Part shown: in pieces, positions 1 to 7,942 of the stretch
Numbering within the stretch: position 1 is the stretch's first letter
Layout of the letters: the number at the start of each line of letters is the position of its first letter
The notes under the pieces: generated by a model
The model's database searches: none
The model's input: the letters and a program-made list of their open reading frames with translations, nothing else
What the model was told of the DNA's origin: nothing
Assembly: GCA_963966275.1 (NCBI GenBank)
Contig: CAWZYQ010000060.1
Location: forward strand, 1-21,954
Reading direction: 5' to 3'
DNA: 21,954 nt
From: UBA10427 sp003500135
GTDB lineage: Bacteria; Bacteroidota; Bacteroidia; Cytophagales; Cyclobacteriaceae
Program-made: the position numbers and the translations under genes

Positions 1-433
1 GCCCGGCGCCGCCCTTATCAGTAAGGCCACTGCTTGACTTAATGATTTCTTTATACAATGATTTGAGACCGTCTTTATCCAGACTGTTTATTTCATCCAA
101 TTTGGCCCTAAGTTCCTCCACGGCATCTTTTTTCACCGGATTGCCCGACGTGATGACGTAACTATCATCAAGTTTGCCGATCATAAAAATTGCTGTATTT
201 ACTTTGCGGCCTCCTTCGTGATACTCCTCACTATGTTTTACAATATTTTGGAGGCATTCGACCATTACATTGAAAACTTTCCGTTTTATGCTAGACTCTT
301 CACCAACGGAATCCATATTTCGTTCAGCCATAGCCAACACGGATTTTGTTATTTCCTGGGTGAACTCGCCTTCATAAACTAGAATAATATTATGGTCTAT
401 CATCATTTGATGCATCTCAAAAATATAATCCAT
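1..433 (-). CDS. SiaB-family protein kinase, partial (C-terminus off the left edge)
   Basis: The first 144 codons of a gene on the minus strand are present; the rest lies beyond base 1. The start is the ATG at 433, and an in-frame TAA lies a short distance upstream with no other ATG between. The protein has a GHKL-type ATPase layout: an N-box-like segment ECLQNIVKH (about residues 67-75), where E and N would bind Mg-ATP, and a glycine-rich stretch DKGGAG at the cut edge that fits the start of the ATP lid. This matches the SiaB/DUF6272 kinases, which are anti-sigma-factor-like Ser/Thr kinases that phosphorylate a SiaC-type partner and are opposed by a SiaA-type PP2C phosphatase. The gene directly upstream in the same direction encodes such a phosphatase, 108 bp away. 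A siaC-like gene would be expected just left of the window. The family call rests on the N-box, length and context. Confidence 0.72.
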   Translation of the reverse strand, partial: MDYIFEMHQMMIDHNIILVYEGEFTQEITKSVLAMAERNMDSVGEESSIKRKVFNVMVECLQNIVKHSEEYHEGGRKVNTAIFMIGKLDDSYVITSGNPVKKDAVEELRAKLDEINSLDKDGLKSLYKEIIKSSSGLTDKGGAG

Positions 434-495
434 GATGTTTCCGGCTTTAATTATAACTTTTGTTTATACTTTCAATATTGTTAAAAACTCTTGTA

Positions 496-534
496 TTCCT
501 AAAATTATTTCGGCGAAATTTCAGTTTTTAGGAA
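496..534. repeat. Nested inverted repeat between phosphatase and SiaB-like kinase genes
   Basis: A perfect 9-bp arm TTCCTAAAA (496-504) pairs with TTTTAGGAA (526-534). Inside it is a second perfect stem, ATTTC (507-511) with GAAAT (515-519), closed by a 3-base loop. It lies in the 108-bp gap after the phosphatase stop (542) and before the kinase start (433). No T-run follows on the minus strand, so a simple intrinsic terminator is unlikely. It may be an RNA processing or stabilising structure, or an operator for an internal promoter. Confidence 0.5.
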
Positions 535-541
535 CGTATGG

Positions 542-3500
542 CTAAAACTTTACGCCTATCAGCAACACATCATCTATCTGTTTTGTATCGCCTTTCCATT
601 CGGTCCAGGCATTATCAAACAAATCATACAATTCATCTGCTGATTTCCCACTATTGTTGCTGATCAATTCACGGATACGTTTAGGTCCGAATTTGCGATT
701 ATCCGGCCCTCCAAATTGATCAGGATATCCATCGGAGCAGAAGAAGGCGCTATCGCCTTTGCCCACCTTCACTTTGGTATCGGTAAAATTGGTTTGATTG
801 CGGTAAATTCCTCCACCTATCGGGAATTTGTCACCTTTTATTTCCTGCAATTCGCCGTCTTTGACGAAATAAAGTGGTCGGTGGGCTCCGGCATAGGTCA
901 ACTCATTGTTGTCAAGATCAATTTTACACAAGGCGATATCCATTCCATCTTTGGTTTTGGAATCGTCCTGTTCTTGCCTCAAAGTGGCCGTTACACTTTC
1001 ATCCAATTGATCGAGGATCAGGCCGGGATCTGTGATTTTTCTGCCTTTTACTATTTCATTCAAAAGGAAGTAACCAATCAATGAGATCAGCGCCCCGGGA
1101 ACTCCGTGTCCTGTACAATCTACCGCCGCAAAATAAATGATGTTATCAACCCGTATGAACCATGGGAAGTCACCACTTACCACATCGCGTGCCTTGTACA
1201 ATATGAATGACTCGGGCAAAAATTTACGGATCACGTTATTGTCTGGTAAAATAGCGCCCTGAATACGTTGGGCGTAATTAATACTTTCCGTGATCTTACG
1301 GTTTTTCGACTGAATCTCGAGTTCTATTTGTTTACGCTCGGTTATGTCGTGCGACACAAGAAGGACCGATTCCATCATTTCATTTTCATCAAACTCCGGA
1401 ATAGCGTTTATCTGCATCACTCGATCACCGAGCTCGGATGGAAAATCCATTTCCAGGGCCACGTTCTGGCTCTCTTCTTCAACGCGCTTGAGCAGGTCTA
1501 CCCACTCTTCTTTTATTTTATCAGAAAGTTTCACCTCTCCAAGGTTCTTGTTCAGGAAGTCACTTGGTTTGTATCCTGTATAATTTTCTATCACAGGGTT
1601 AATGTAGAAGAAGTTGCCTTCTTGGTCTAACCTTGTGATCAGGTCAGGTGAGTTTTCTGAAAGGGCCTGCATTTTGGACCGCATGCGTTCTTCCTGTTCC
1701 GCTCGCCGTCGCTCCGTAATGTCGCGGCTGTTCACAATAATTCCCTGAATGGATTTATCCGCAAGTAAGTTAGTTGCCGTGGATTCAAGCCAGATTGTAG
1801 ATCCATCGTTTTTAATGTATTCGAATTGAATGGTTTTCGATTCATATGGGTTGTCGAATACGGCCTGGAACATCTGACCATATAAGTCTTTATAATCTGC
1901 GTGGACGTGTTCGATATCATCATTCCCAATCAGGTCATTTTGCTGGTATCCGAGGATTTTTTCAACCGACGGACTGATATACCTGATGGTTTTATTCTTT
2001 TCATAAATGGCAATTACCTCAGAAGCATTTTCCAGCAATAACTGCATCCTGGTTTGGGTGCGGTTTACTTCTTCTATTTGCTCCTCAAGTCGTTGATTGG
2101 CCCTCTTCAGCTCCTCCTGAGTTGCCTCCATTTCTTCCGCATTTTGGCGCAGAATCTCCTGCTGCTCCCGAAGCTCTGAACTCATTTTTTGGGACTCTTC
2201 AAGTAAGTTTCGGGTACGTTCATTAACCTTGATGTTAAACACGGTACGTGCCAGGATTTCACTTAGCTCTTCGACGAACCTTACTTCACGATCAGAGAAT
2301 TTTTGCAGCCCGGCAAACTCGAGTACCCCAAATACTTTTTCATTCGTGATTAGCGGGGTGATCAAAATACAAGTAGGACGCTGATCTCCAAGGATTCCCG
2401 ATGTTATACTTACATAATCGTCAGGTATTTCAGTTCTCATAACAGTGGCCTGTTCGGCAGCAACCTGACCTACGAGCCCCTGGGCCATTTTGAACCTTGA
2501 GCTTAAATATTTCTTTTTGTTATATGCATAGGCGGCTTTTAAATCAATGTAGGCGTTTTTTTCGCCCTCATTTTCCACGATATAAAAAGCGCCCTGGATA
2601 GCCCCGATTTTATTGGTTACATATGAAATAACATCATCCCCCAAATCATCGATTGAATCGTGTCGCCTGAGGATTTCGCTGATTTCAGCTATTCCTGTAA
2701 CAATCCAGTTCCTTGCTTTATCACGACGCTCATTCTCCTGAAGGCTGCTGCGCATTTCGAGTAAGGCATTACCCAAAATATCGCTCTTACTTTGAGACTG
2801 GAATTGCGCATCAAAATTTCCTGCACCAATTTTCGCTGCAAAATCAGCATTTTTGCGAAGGGCCTTAACCACCTCATTGGTAGTTTCTGCCATTTGCCCG
2901 ATTTCATCATCATATTTTTTCTCCACCTTATCGGGAAGAATCCCTTGTGATAGAGAACGTAAAGTGTTTTTTAGGGAAAGAATGGGACTTATGAAGAATT
3001 GAGAAAACAAAAGGGCAATTAATATTGTGAACAAAACGATAAAGCTACCATAAATGGCAAAAGTCTTTACCACATTAAATGCCTGGTACTTGATTTCGGC
3101 CCGATCTACCTTAAGTACGAGGCCCCAGTTGACTTCAGGAATATGTTTGCGCACTGCCATCACTTCATCACCTTTATAATCAATGGCATAGCTCGTTCCT
3201 TCATTTCCCTGAGTGGCCTTTACTATCGGCGTATTGCTTTGATCCTTTGATATGCCGATTTTTGTGGTATCCCTTTTAGGCTGCATGAGGTACGCTGCCA
3301 TGTTTTCTTTGTCCCGTGCAAGTATCGTTTCAACCGACTGGCCCAAATCGATATTCCTATTCAGATTTTCAAATAAAGGCGTCAAATCTTTTTCAATGAA
3401 AACTAATGATTCCACATCGCCAAGGCTATTAAAAACTGCCATACCTCCTGCAATGCGCTTTTTGCCATTTTCTTCATAAACTTCACTCAGATAGTAACTC

Positions 3501-4042
3501 TCTTTGGTAGCTGAGGCAGCATCGGGGTCATAACCTCCCAGCATGGCGCTTATAGAGCTTTCAGAACCTCCCACCTGATGTGTAATATTACCCTGAGGAT
3601 CAGCAATGGCTATTTGTGAAGCGCCGATGGCATCGCTGTACCTCTCGATCAATTCCTGTACATTTTTTTCACCTCCCGTTTCAGGCGATGCCGATTCTTC
3701 CATATTCAGGTCAAAGCCCATACCCATCGGCATATCCATTGATATTTCATCAGGCCCTTCCGTGGCGGTTGTATCCGATTCATCGTTTGCTATGGTTGAT
3801 GCATCACCTTTCAGTGCATTCTGTTGCGCCAGATAGCTGACATTTTTTTCGAGCGAGGACAAAAAGTCCTGAACACTTTGTACATGTACCTCGGCGAGCG
3901 ATTCCATGCTTGCCCGATACTTATTGTTGAGGTTTTCAACATTTAATCTGTATGAAATGTAGGCCGAAGTTGCTACTGTAACTAGCACCAAAAAAATGAT
4001 CAGCCCTGATAACTTGACTCGTAAACTTAGTTTATCAAACAT
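542..4042 (-). CDS. Membrane sensor PP2C phosphatase: Cache-HAMP-GAF-PAS-PAS-SpoIIE
   Basis: This 1166-residue protein likely senses a periplasmic ligand and removes phosphate from a cytoplasmic phosphoprotein, as SiaA or RsbU do. Visible layout: TM1 (11-31); a periplasmic double-Cache-like region (32-326; note DYKGDEVMAVRKHIPEVNWGLV at 288-309) with an acidic, Met-rich insert (about 83-125); TM2 (326-350); HAMP (351-403) and a second HAMP-like helix pair (404-436); GAF (455-603); coiled coil (604-668); PAS1 (665-780) ending NSRDITERR; PAS2 (788-905) ending VSHDITERK; and a SpoIIE/PP2C domain (922-1166). Metal-binding acidic residues are retained: D958 in SGDF, D975 in VDCTGHG, D1104 in SDGYPDQFGG, and the DD pair at 1157-1158. 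The motif usually read as SGDFYW is SGDFPW here. The domain most likely remains active. The gene lies 25 bp after the GAF gene and before a SiaB-like kinase. There is no MCP signalling domain. The start is the ATG just before the first TM. Confidence 0.88.
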   Translation of the reverse strand: MFDKLSLRVKLSGLIIFLVLVTVATSAYISYRLNVENLNNKYRASMESLAEVHVQSVQDFLSSLEKNVSYLAQQNALKGDASTIANDESDTTATEGPDEISMDMPMGMGFDLNMEESASPETGGEKNVQELIERYSDAIGASQIAIADPQGNITHQVGGSESSISAMLGGYDPDAASATKESYYLSEVYEENGKKRIAGGMAVFNSLGDVESLVFIEKDLTPLFENLNRNIDLGQSVETILARDKENMAAYLMQPKRDTTKIGISKDQSNTPIVKATQGNEGTSYAIDYKGDEVMAVRKHIPEVNWGLVLKVDRAEIKYQAFNVVKTFAIYGSFIVLFTILIALLFSQFFISPILSLKNTLRSLSQGILPDKVEKKYDDEIGQMAETTNEVVKALRKNADFAAKIGAGNFDAQFQSQSKSDILGNALLEMRSSLQENERRDKARNWIVTGIAEISEILRRHDSIDDLGDDVISYVTNKIGAIQGAFYIVENEGEKNAYIDLKAAYAYNKKKYLSSRFKMAQGLVGQVAAEQATVMRTEIPDDYVSITSGILGDQRPTCILITPLITNEKVFGVLEFAGLQKFSDREVRFVEELSEILARTVFNIKVNERTRNLLEESQKMSSELREQQEILRQNAEEMEATQEELKRANQRLEEQIEEVNRTQTRMQLLLENASEVIAIYEKNKTIRYISPSVEKILGYQQNDLIGNDDIEHVHADYKDLYGQMFQAVFDNPYESKTIQFEYIKNDGSTIWLESTATNLLADKSIQGIIVNSRDITERRRAEQEERMRSKMQALSENSPDLITRLDQEGNFFYINPVIENYTGYKPSDFLNKNLGEVKLSDKIKEEWVDLLKRVEEESQNVALEMDFPSELGDRVMQINAIPEFDENEMMESVLLVSHDITERKQIELEIQSKNRKITESINYAQRIQGAILPDNNVIRKFLPESFILYKARDVVSGDFPWFIRVDNIIYFAAVDCTGHGVPGALISLIGYFLLNEIVKGRKITDPGLILDQLDESVTATLRQEQDDSKTKDGMDIALCKIDLDNNELTYAGAHRPLYFVKDGELQEIKGDKFPIGGGIYRNQTNFTDTKVKVGKGDSAFFCSDGYPDQFGGPDNRKFGPKRIRELISNNSGKSADELYDLFDNAWTEWKGDTKQIDDVLLIGVKF

Positions 4043-4067
4043 TACACGGTCTTTTTATATCAAAAAG

Positions 4068-4913
4068 TTATTTCTTTTTATCTGATTTTTTCGTTTTGCC
4101 TGCTTCACTTTCTTTACTGGTTTTAGGCTTTTCTGTAACCAGTAGCGCCAGCGCTGCATCAATCAGTTTTTCATCTGCTTCTTTAAATTCTTTGAAAGAG
4201 GCAATTTCGGCCACGGCAATCACTTTATCATCAACTTTTATTGGAGTAATGATCAGGTGATTAGGTGACGAACTACCCAGGCCTGACAAAATGGTAATAT
4301 AACCATCAGGCACATCCTGAATATTCACTTTTTTTCCTTCTTTGGCCACCTGTCCCGCAAGGCCTTCGCCAAATTCGAATTTAAGTTTTTCACTTTCCGG
4401 CATGCTATAGGCATAGGCGGCAGACATCTTAATGTAGCGCTTCCCTTCTTCTTCTTCCACATCATAAAGTACTGCCTGAGATGCTTCCACTTCATTGCAA
4501 ATACTGCTCAGTAATGAATGTTTCTTGTTTTCATCTCCTTTTGCACTTTTGATTTTTGATTCAATGCTTTTAAGCTGTTTTTCATCAAAATCAACTTCAA
4601 GTTCCTTTTGTCGCTTTTCGCGTTCCTTGTCCTTTTCCTTTTGCGTTTTTTCCACGTAAACGATCTTCTCGTTTTCTTTTGTATAGTTAAGCAAAAATAT
4701 GGAGATAATATTGGCTGCAAGGCCTATGACAAGCAATACGGCAATGACAATGTAGCCTCTTTGTAAGTATGGATTAATCAGCGCCATTTGTGTTAAATCA
4801 ATGTGCTGAAGAAAGTATTCGGAAAGGTTGAATAGATAATAAGCCAAAAAAATGATGCCTAATACATAAAATACAACCAGAAAGACATTTAATTTTTTAT
4901 AAAAAGTTTTCAT
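4068..4913 (-). CDS. Two-pass membrane protein with coiled coil and GAF domain
   Basis: This 281-residue protein has two membrane helices (about 8-28 and 53-76), a highly charged coiled-coil linker (80-125, rich in K, E and Q), a GAF domain (about 132-260) and a lysine-rich tail. The GAF domain resembles that of the downstream phosphatase: both have AAYAY, then an aromatic residue, G-GL-GQVA-E, PD-Y--I-SG, ITP, and KV--V-E-A. This points to duplication of one sensor module in the operon. No catalytic domain follows the GAF, so it is probably a membrane-anchored sensory or scaffolding partner. It starts 5 bp after the CheB stop, which implies coupled translation. No specific ligand can be assigned; the GAF could bind a small molecule or simply dimerise. 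Confidence 0.8.
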   Translation of the reverse strand: MKTFYKKLNVFLVVFYVLGIIFLAYYLFNLSEYFLQHIDLTQMALINPYLQRGYIVIAVLLVIGLAANIISIFLLNYTKENEKIVYVEKTQKEKDKEREKRQKELEVDFDEKQLKSIESKIKSAKGDENKKHSLLSSICNEVEASQAVLYDVEEEEGKRYIKMSAAYAYSMPESEKLKFEFGEGLAGQVAKEGKKVNIQDVPDGYITILSGLGSSSPNHLIITPIKVDDKVIAVAEIASFKEFKEADEKLIDAALALLVTEKPKTSKESEAGKTKKSDKKK

Positions 4914-4918
4914 TCAAC

Positions 4919-5509
4919 TTAATATTGTTTACTCAGTTGGTTCAGAAATTTAATAATATTTTCAATAGTTAGCGTATAATCTATCGGAGTAATCTTTAAA
5001 GCAGCACTTGGCATGGTATCTATCATGCATTCGTCGGGGTTCTGAACAATGGTAATTCCACCCCTGTCATGAATGTATTTCATACCTTTTGCCCCGTCTC
5101 TGTTCGCTCCTGAAAGCAATATACCTACCAGCTTATCTTTATAGGCATAGGCCGCAGTTTCCAGGGTAATATCAATTGCCGGGCGCGAATTATTGACCAT
5201 CTCTTCAGTAGACAAAGCGAAGTAGTGCCCAAGTTCGATGCATAGGTGATAGTTGGCCGGCGCCAGATACACCTCGCCTTTTTTGATTTTTTGTTTATCG
5301 AAAGGTTCTATCACGTTTTTCACACTTTTAATATTCAGGGCCTCCATGAAACCATTTCTGACATGTTTAAGCCTATGCAGGCACATAATTATCGGGATTG
5401 GGAAATTTTCAGGAATTCCAGACAATATCTTGGTTATACCCTGAAAACTTCCGGCTGAGCCTCCAATTACGACCGCTTTGTATTTATTGCTAAGATTGTC
5501 AAATCTCAT
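4919..5509 (-). CDS. Receiver-less CheB-type protein-glutamate methylesterase
   Basis: At 196 residues, this is only the catalytic domain of CheB, which hydrolyses glutamyl methyl esters (and may deamidate glutamine) on receptor-like proteins. The Ser-His-Asp triad can be read: S18 in VVIGGSAGS, H45 in IMCLHR, and D138 in LSGANRDGAKGM. The classical enzyme carries an N-terminal response-regulator domain that gates activity after phosphorylation by CheA; that domain is absent and the catalytic fold begins at about residue 11. Activity must therefore be constitutive or controlled by a partner. The gene lies 23 bp after cheR and 5 bp before the GAF gene. No chemoreceptor is visible in the window, so the substrate is unknown. 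Stand-alone CheB-like proteins of this kind are known in Bacteroidota. Confidence 0.88.
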   Translation of the reverse strand: MRFDNLSNKYKAVVIGGSAGSFQGITKILSGIPENFPIPIIMCLHRLKHVRNGFMEALNIKSVKNVIEPFDKQKIKKGEVYLAPANYHLCIELGHYFALSTEEMVNNSRPAIDITLETAAYAYKDKLVGILLSGANRDGAKGMKYIHDRGGITIVQNPDECMIDTMPSAALKITPIDYTLTIENIIKFLNQLSKQY

Positions 5510-5532
5510 TGTTTCAAATCTAATCCTGGCCT

Positions 5533-6357
5533 TTATTCCTTGATCTTTTTATAGATCTTTTCCTCATTGTTTACCACAATGAACTTGTTGGCTATTTCAC
5601 ACCAGATAAGCGATTCTTTGGACCCAATCGCCAGATAGCCATATTTAAAAGTGCTTTCATGAAGCTTTTTCAACACGTCGTTTTGTAATGACTGGTTGAA
5701 ATAGATCATAACATTTCGGCAAAGCACCAGATCAAATTTGCTGAAAATCGGGCCTGTGACAAGGTCGTGCTTCCGGTACGAAACCGACTGCACCAATGAT
5801 TTGTCCATATATATTTTGCCGTCCTTCTCCTTATAATAATCATCAAAACTGGAATTGCCCTCGAACCGGACATAATTTTTACGGTTCAAATCCATGTTTT
5901 TAGCAAGATATATCCCTGACTTTGCTATTTCTATAATCCTGTCATCGATATCAGTTGCCACAATACGTGCATTGTCAAGAATGCCCATCTCTTTTAACAG
6001 GATTGCCATTGAATATACTTCCTCGCCTGATGAACACCCTGCATGCCATATACTTATTTTTTGGTGGTTCAAAAGTATATTGGGAATGATCTTTTCTTTT
6101 AGTTCGCGCCAAAATGGCGGATCGCGGAACATTTCCGTCACGTTAACGGTGATTTCCGATAGAAACTCCTCGAAAAATACGGGGTCTTCTTCAACCTTTT
6201 TGGTTAGGGCATCTAACCCCTTGAAGTTATATAGTTCGAGAATCCTGCTGATCCTCCTTTTAAAAGAAGACATAGCATAATTGGTTAAGTCGTAATTGTA
6301 CTTTTCCTTTACCAGCTGTGTTAATCTTCTTAAATCTACAATATGAATCTCTTGCAT
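5533..6357 (-). CDS. CheR-family protein-glutamate O-methyltransferase
   Basis: This 274-residue protein transfers methyl groups from S-adenosylmethionine to glutamates on receptor-like helices. The N-terminal all-helical CheR_N region covers about 8-65, with the arginine-rich segment SFKRRISRIL at 31-40. TEMFRDP (74-80) matches the CheR signature. SAM-binding motif I is HAGCSSGEEVYSMAI (105-119), the acidic strand end is TDID (135-138), and LCRNVMIYFN (212-221) is the family hallmark. The length equals the usual full CheR. It has no C-terminal pentapeptide-binding insert that I can recognise. It is the first gene of the minus-strand signalling operon and is followed 23 bp later by cheB. Its promoter should lie in 6358-6586. 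The substrate is not evident; candidates are proteins of this operon. Confidence 0.92.
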   Translation of the reverse strand: MQEIHIVDLRRLTQLVKEKYNYDLTNYAMSSFKRRISRILELYNFKGLDALTKKVEEDPVFFEEFLSEITVNVTEMFRDPPFWRELKEKIIPNILLNHQKISIWHAGCSSGEEVYSMAILLKEMGILDNARIVATDIDDRIIEIAKSGIYLAKNMDLNRKNYVRFEGNSSFDDYYKEKDGKIYMDKSLVQSVSYRKHDLVTGPIFSKFDLVLCRNVMIYFNQSLQNDVLKKLHESTFKYGYLAIGSKESLIWCEIANKFIVVNNEEKIYKKIKE

Positions 6358-6586
6358 TGCAGGTTTTTTTCAAATGTTCTGGTCAAACCTTTTCGTTACA
6401 GGCCTTTAATTCTAAATTGATCCGACCCCATTCCCAACATATTTCGAAAGATAAAATATTTAGGATAGAAATTAGTTGAATTTTCGGTTAAATGGATAAA
6501 TTACCCTACGAAAATATCGATTTGGTGCATTATTTTAAACATATTGATACCTAAACCATAACATCAATAAACAACGCCTACCCCAT
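6358..6586. promoter_or_regulatory. Divergent intergenic region between cheR-like operon and saccharopine dehydrogenase gene
   Basis: This 229-bp AT-rich gap separates two divergent starts, so it must carry promoters for both directions. I found only imperfect -7-like matches: TCGATTTG (6517-6524) on the plus strand and TATCTTTC (6446-6453, minus strand), each one base off TAnnTTTG. No convincing -33 partner, operator repeat or riboswitch is visible. The call rests on gene orientation, not on a clear motif. Confidence 0.45.
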
Positions 6587-7942
6587 ATGAAAAAGATACT
6601 AATTCTCGGCGCCGGTCGTTCGTCAGGCCACCTTATTGAATACCTGATCACCCAGGCTCATAAGTACCACTGGAAATTGCGCGTGGGAGATTATTCCATT
6701 GACCTGGCCCATGAAAAAATTAAAGATGCCAACAACGCAAAAGCGTTCCATTTTGATGCTCAAAATGAAGGTCAATGCATTAGAGAAATATCTGATTGTG
6801 ACCTGGTAATAAGCATGCTACCTGCCAATATGCACATTTCCATAGCTCAGTTTTGCATAGAACTGGGCAAAAATATGGTGACCGCTTCATATGTTTCTGA
6901 TGCTTTCAAAAGCCTGGATGCCCCTGCCAAAGAGAAAGGGCTTACTATTTTGAAAGAATGTGGTCTCGACCCAGGTATTGATCATATGTCGGCAATGTTT
7001 GTAATGGATCAAATACGCAAAAAAGGCGGGGATTTAACTTCTTTTGAAACATTTACCGGAGGTTTACTGGCCCCAACTACTGATGATAATCCATGGCAAT
7101 ACAAATTTACCTGGAACCCGAGAAATGTTGTTTTGGCAGGAAATGGAACAGTTAAATTTATCCAGGAGGGCCGCTTTAAATACATCCCTTACCACAGGCT
7201 TTTTAAGAGGACAGAAGTCATCCATATCCCTGAATATGGATATTTTGAAGGTTATGCCAACCGCGACTCGCTTAAATATCTTGAGATATACGGATTGGAG
7301 GGTATTAGAACGCTCTATCGAGGCACTTTAAGACGGCCGGGATTTTGCAAAACTTGGAATATATTTGTGCAACTTGGCGCCACTGACGATTCGTATGAGA
7401 TGGAAGGTGTGCACAAAATGACCCATCGGCAGTTCATCAATTCATTTTTAAGTTATAACCCCTACGATAGCGTTGAGCTTAAACTTGCCCACTACATGAA
7501 CTTGGACCGCGATGCCCAGGAAATGTATATGCTGAAATGGCTCGGAATGTTTGAAAATGAACCCATAGGCTTGAAAAAGGGAACACCTGCACAAATATTG
7601 GAACATATTTTAAAGAAAAAATGGACCCTTAACCCTGACGATCGTGATATGATTGTGATGTGGCACAAGTTTGAATATACTATGAATGGTGAAAATTACG
7701 TAACCACTTCGCATATGGTAGCCGAGGGTGAGAATGCGACCAATACAGCTATGGCCAAAACGGTCGGGTTACCTCTCGGGATAGCGGCAAAAAATATATT
7801 ATTGGGCAAAATTGATGCCCCCGGGCTGATCGTGCCCAATGTTCCTGAAGTATACCTTCCGGTTTTGAAAGAATTGAAAAAGTACGGAATCAGGTTTTAT
7901 GAAGAGGGGAAAAAAATCACAAATGCAGGTAGTATGGTTTAA
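6587..7942 (+). CDS. Saccharopine dehydrogenase family protein (lysine metabolism)
   Basis: This 451-residue oxidoreductase begins with a Rossmann nucleotide-binding strand, MKKILILGAGRSSG (GxGxxxG-like). ECGLDPGIDHMSAM (124-137) and FTGGLLAP (156-163) are typical of the C-terminal saccharopine dehydrogenase/LYS9 fold. The family interconverts saccharopine with glutamate and 2-aminoadipate semialdehyde. In bacteria this usually serves lysine breakdown, but related members act on carboxyspermidine or other imino acids. No lysine-ketoglutarate reductase gene is adjacent, so the exact substrate is open. The start ATG has no Shine-Dalgarno sequence, as is common in this phylum. The last 26 bp overlap the end of the convergent methyltransferase gene. 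Confidence 0.82.
   Translation: MKKILILGAGRSSGHLIEYLITQAHKYHWKLRVGDYSIDLAHEKIKDANNAKAFHFDAQNEGQCIREISDCDLVISMLPANMHISIAQFCIELGKNMVTASYVSDAFKSLDAPAKEKGLTILKECGLDPGIDHMSAMFVMDQIRKKGGDLTSFETFTGGLLAPTTDDNPWQYKFTWNPRNVVLAGNGTVKFIQEGRFKYIPYHRLFKRTEVIHIPEYGYFEGYANRDSLKYLEIYGLEGIRTLYRGTLRRPGFCKTWNIFVQLGATDDSYEMEGVHKMTHRQFINSFLSYNPYDSVELKLAHYMNLDRDAQEMYMLKWLGMFENEPIGLKKGTPAQILEHILKKKWTLNPDDRDMIVMWHKFEYTMNGENYVTTSHMVAEGENATNTAMAKTVGLPLGIAAKNILLGKIDAPGLIVPNVPEVYLPVLKELKKYGIRFYEEGKKITNAGSMV

Noticed and set aside
716..1630. Plus-strand open frames of about 120 codons (716-1084, 1268-1630)
   Set aside because: They lie antisense within the SpoIIE and PAS coding region, which has clear domain motifs on the minus strand; no recognisable motifs on the plus strand.
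542..4042. Reading the 1166-residue protein as a chemoreceptor or histidine kinase
   Set aside because: It has Cache-TM-HAMP like a receptor but no MCP signalling hairpin, and ends in a SpoIIE phosphatase rather than HisKA/HATPase domains.
5894..6280. 128-codon plus-strand frame
   Set aside because: Antisense to the well-supported CheR gene; low-complexity Ser/Ile-rich translation with no domain.
6358..6586. Riboswitch or T-box in the cheR/saccharopine dehydrogenase gap
   Set aside because: No conserved core, long stem or terminator-like hairpin could be seen, although a lysine riboswitch was considered because of the downstream gene.
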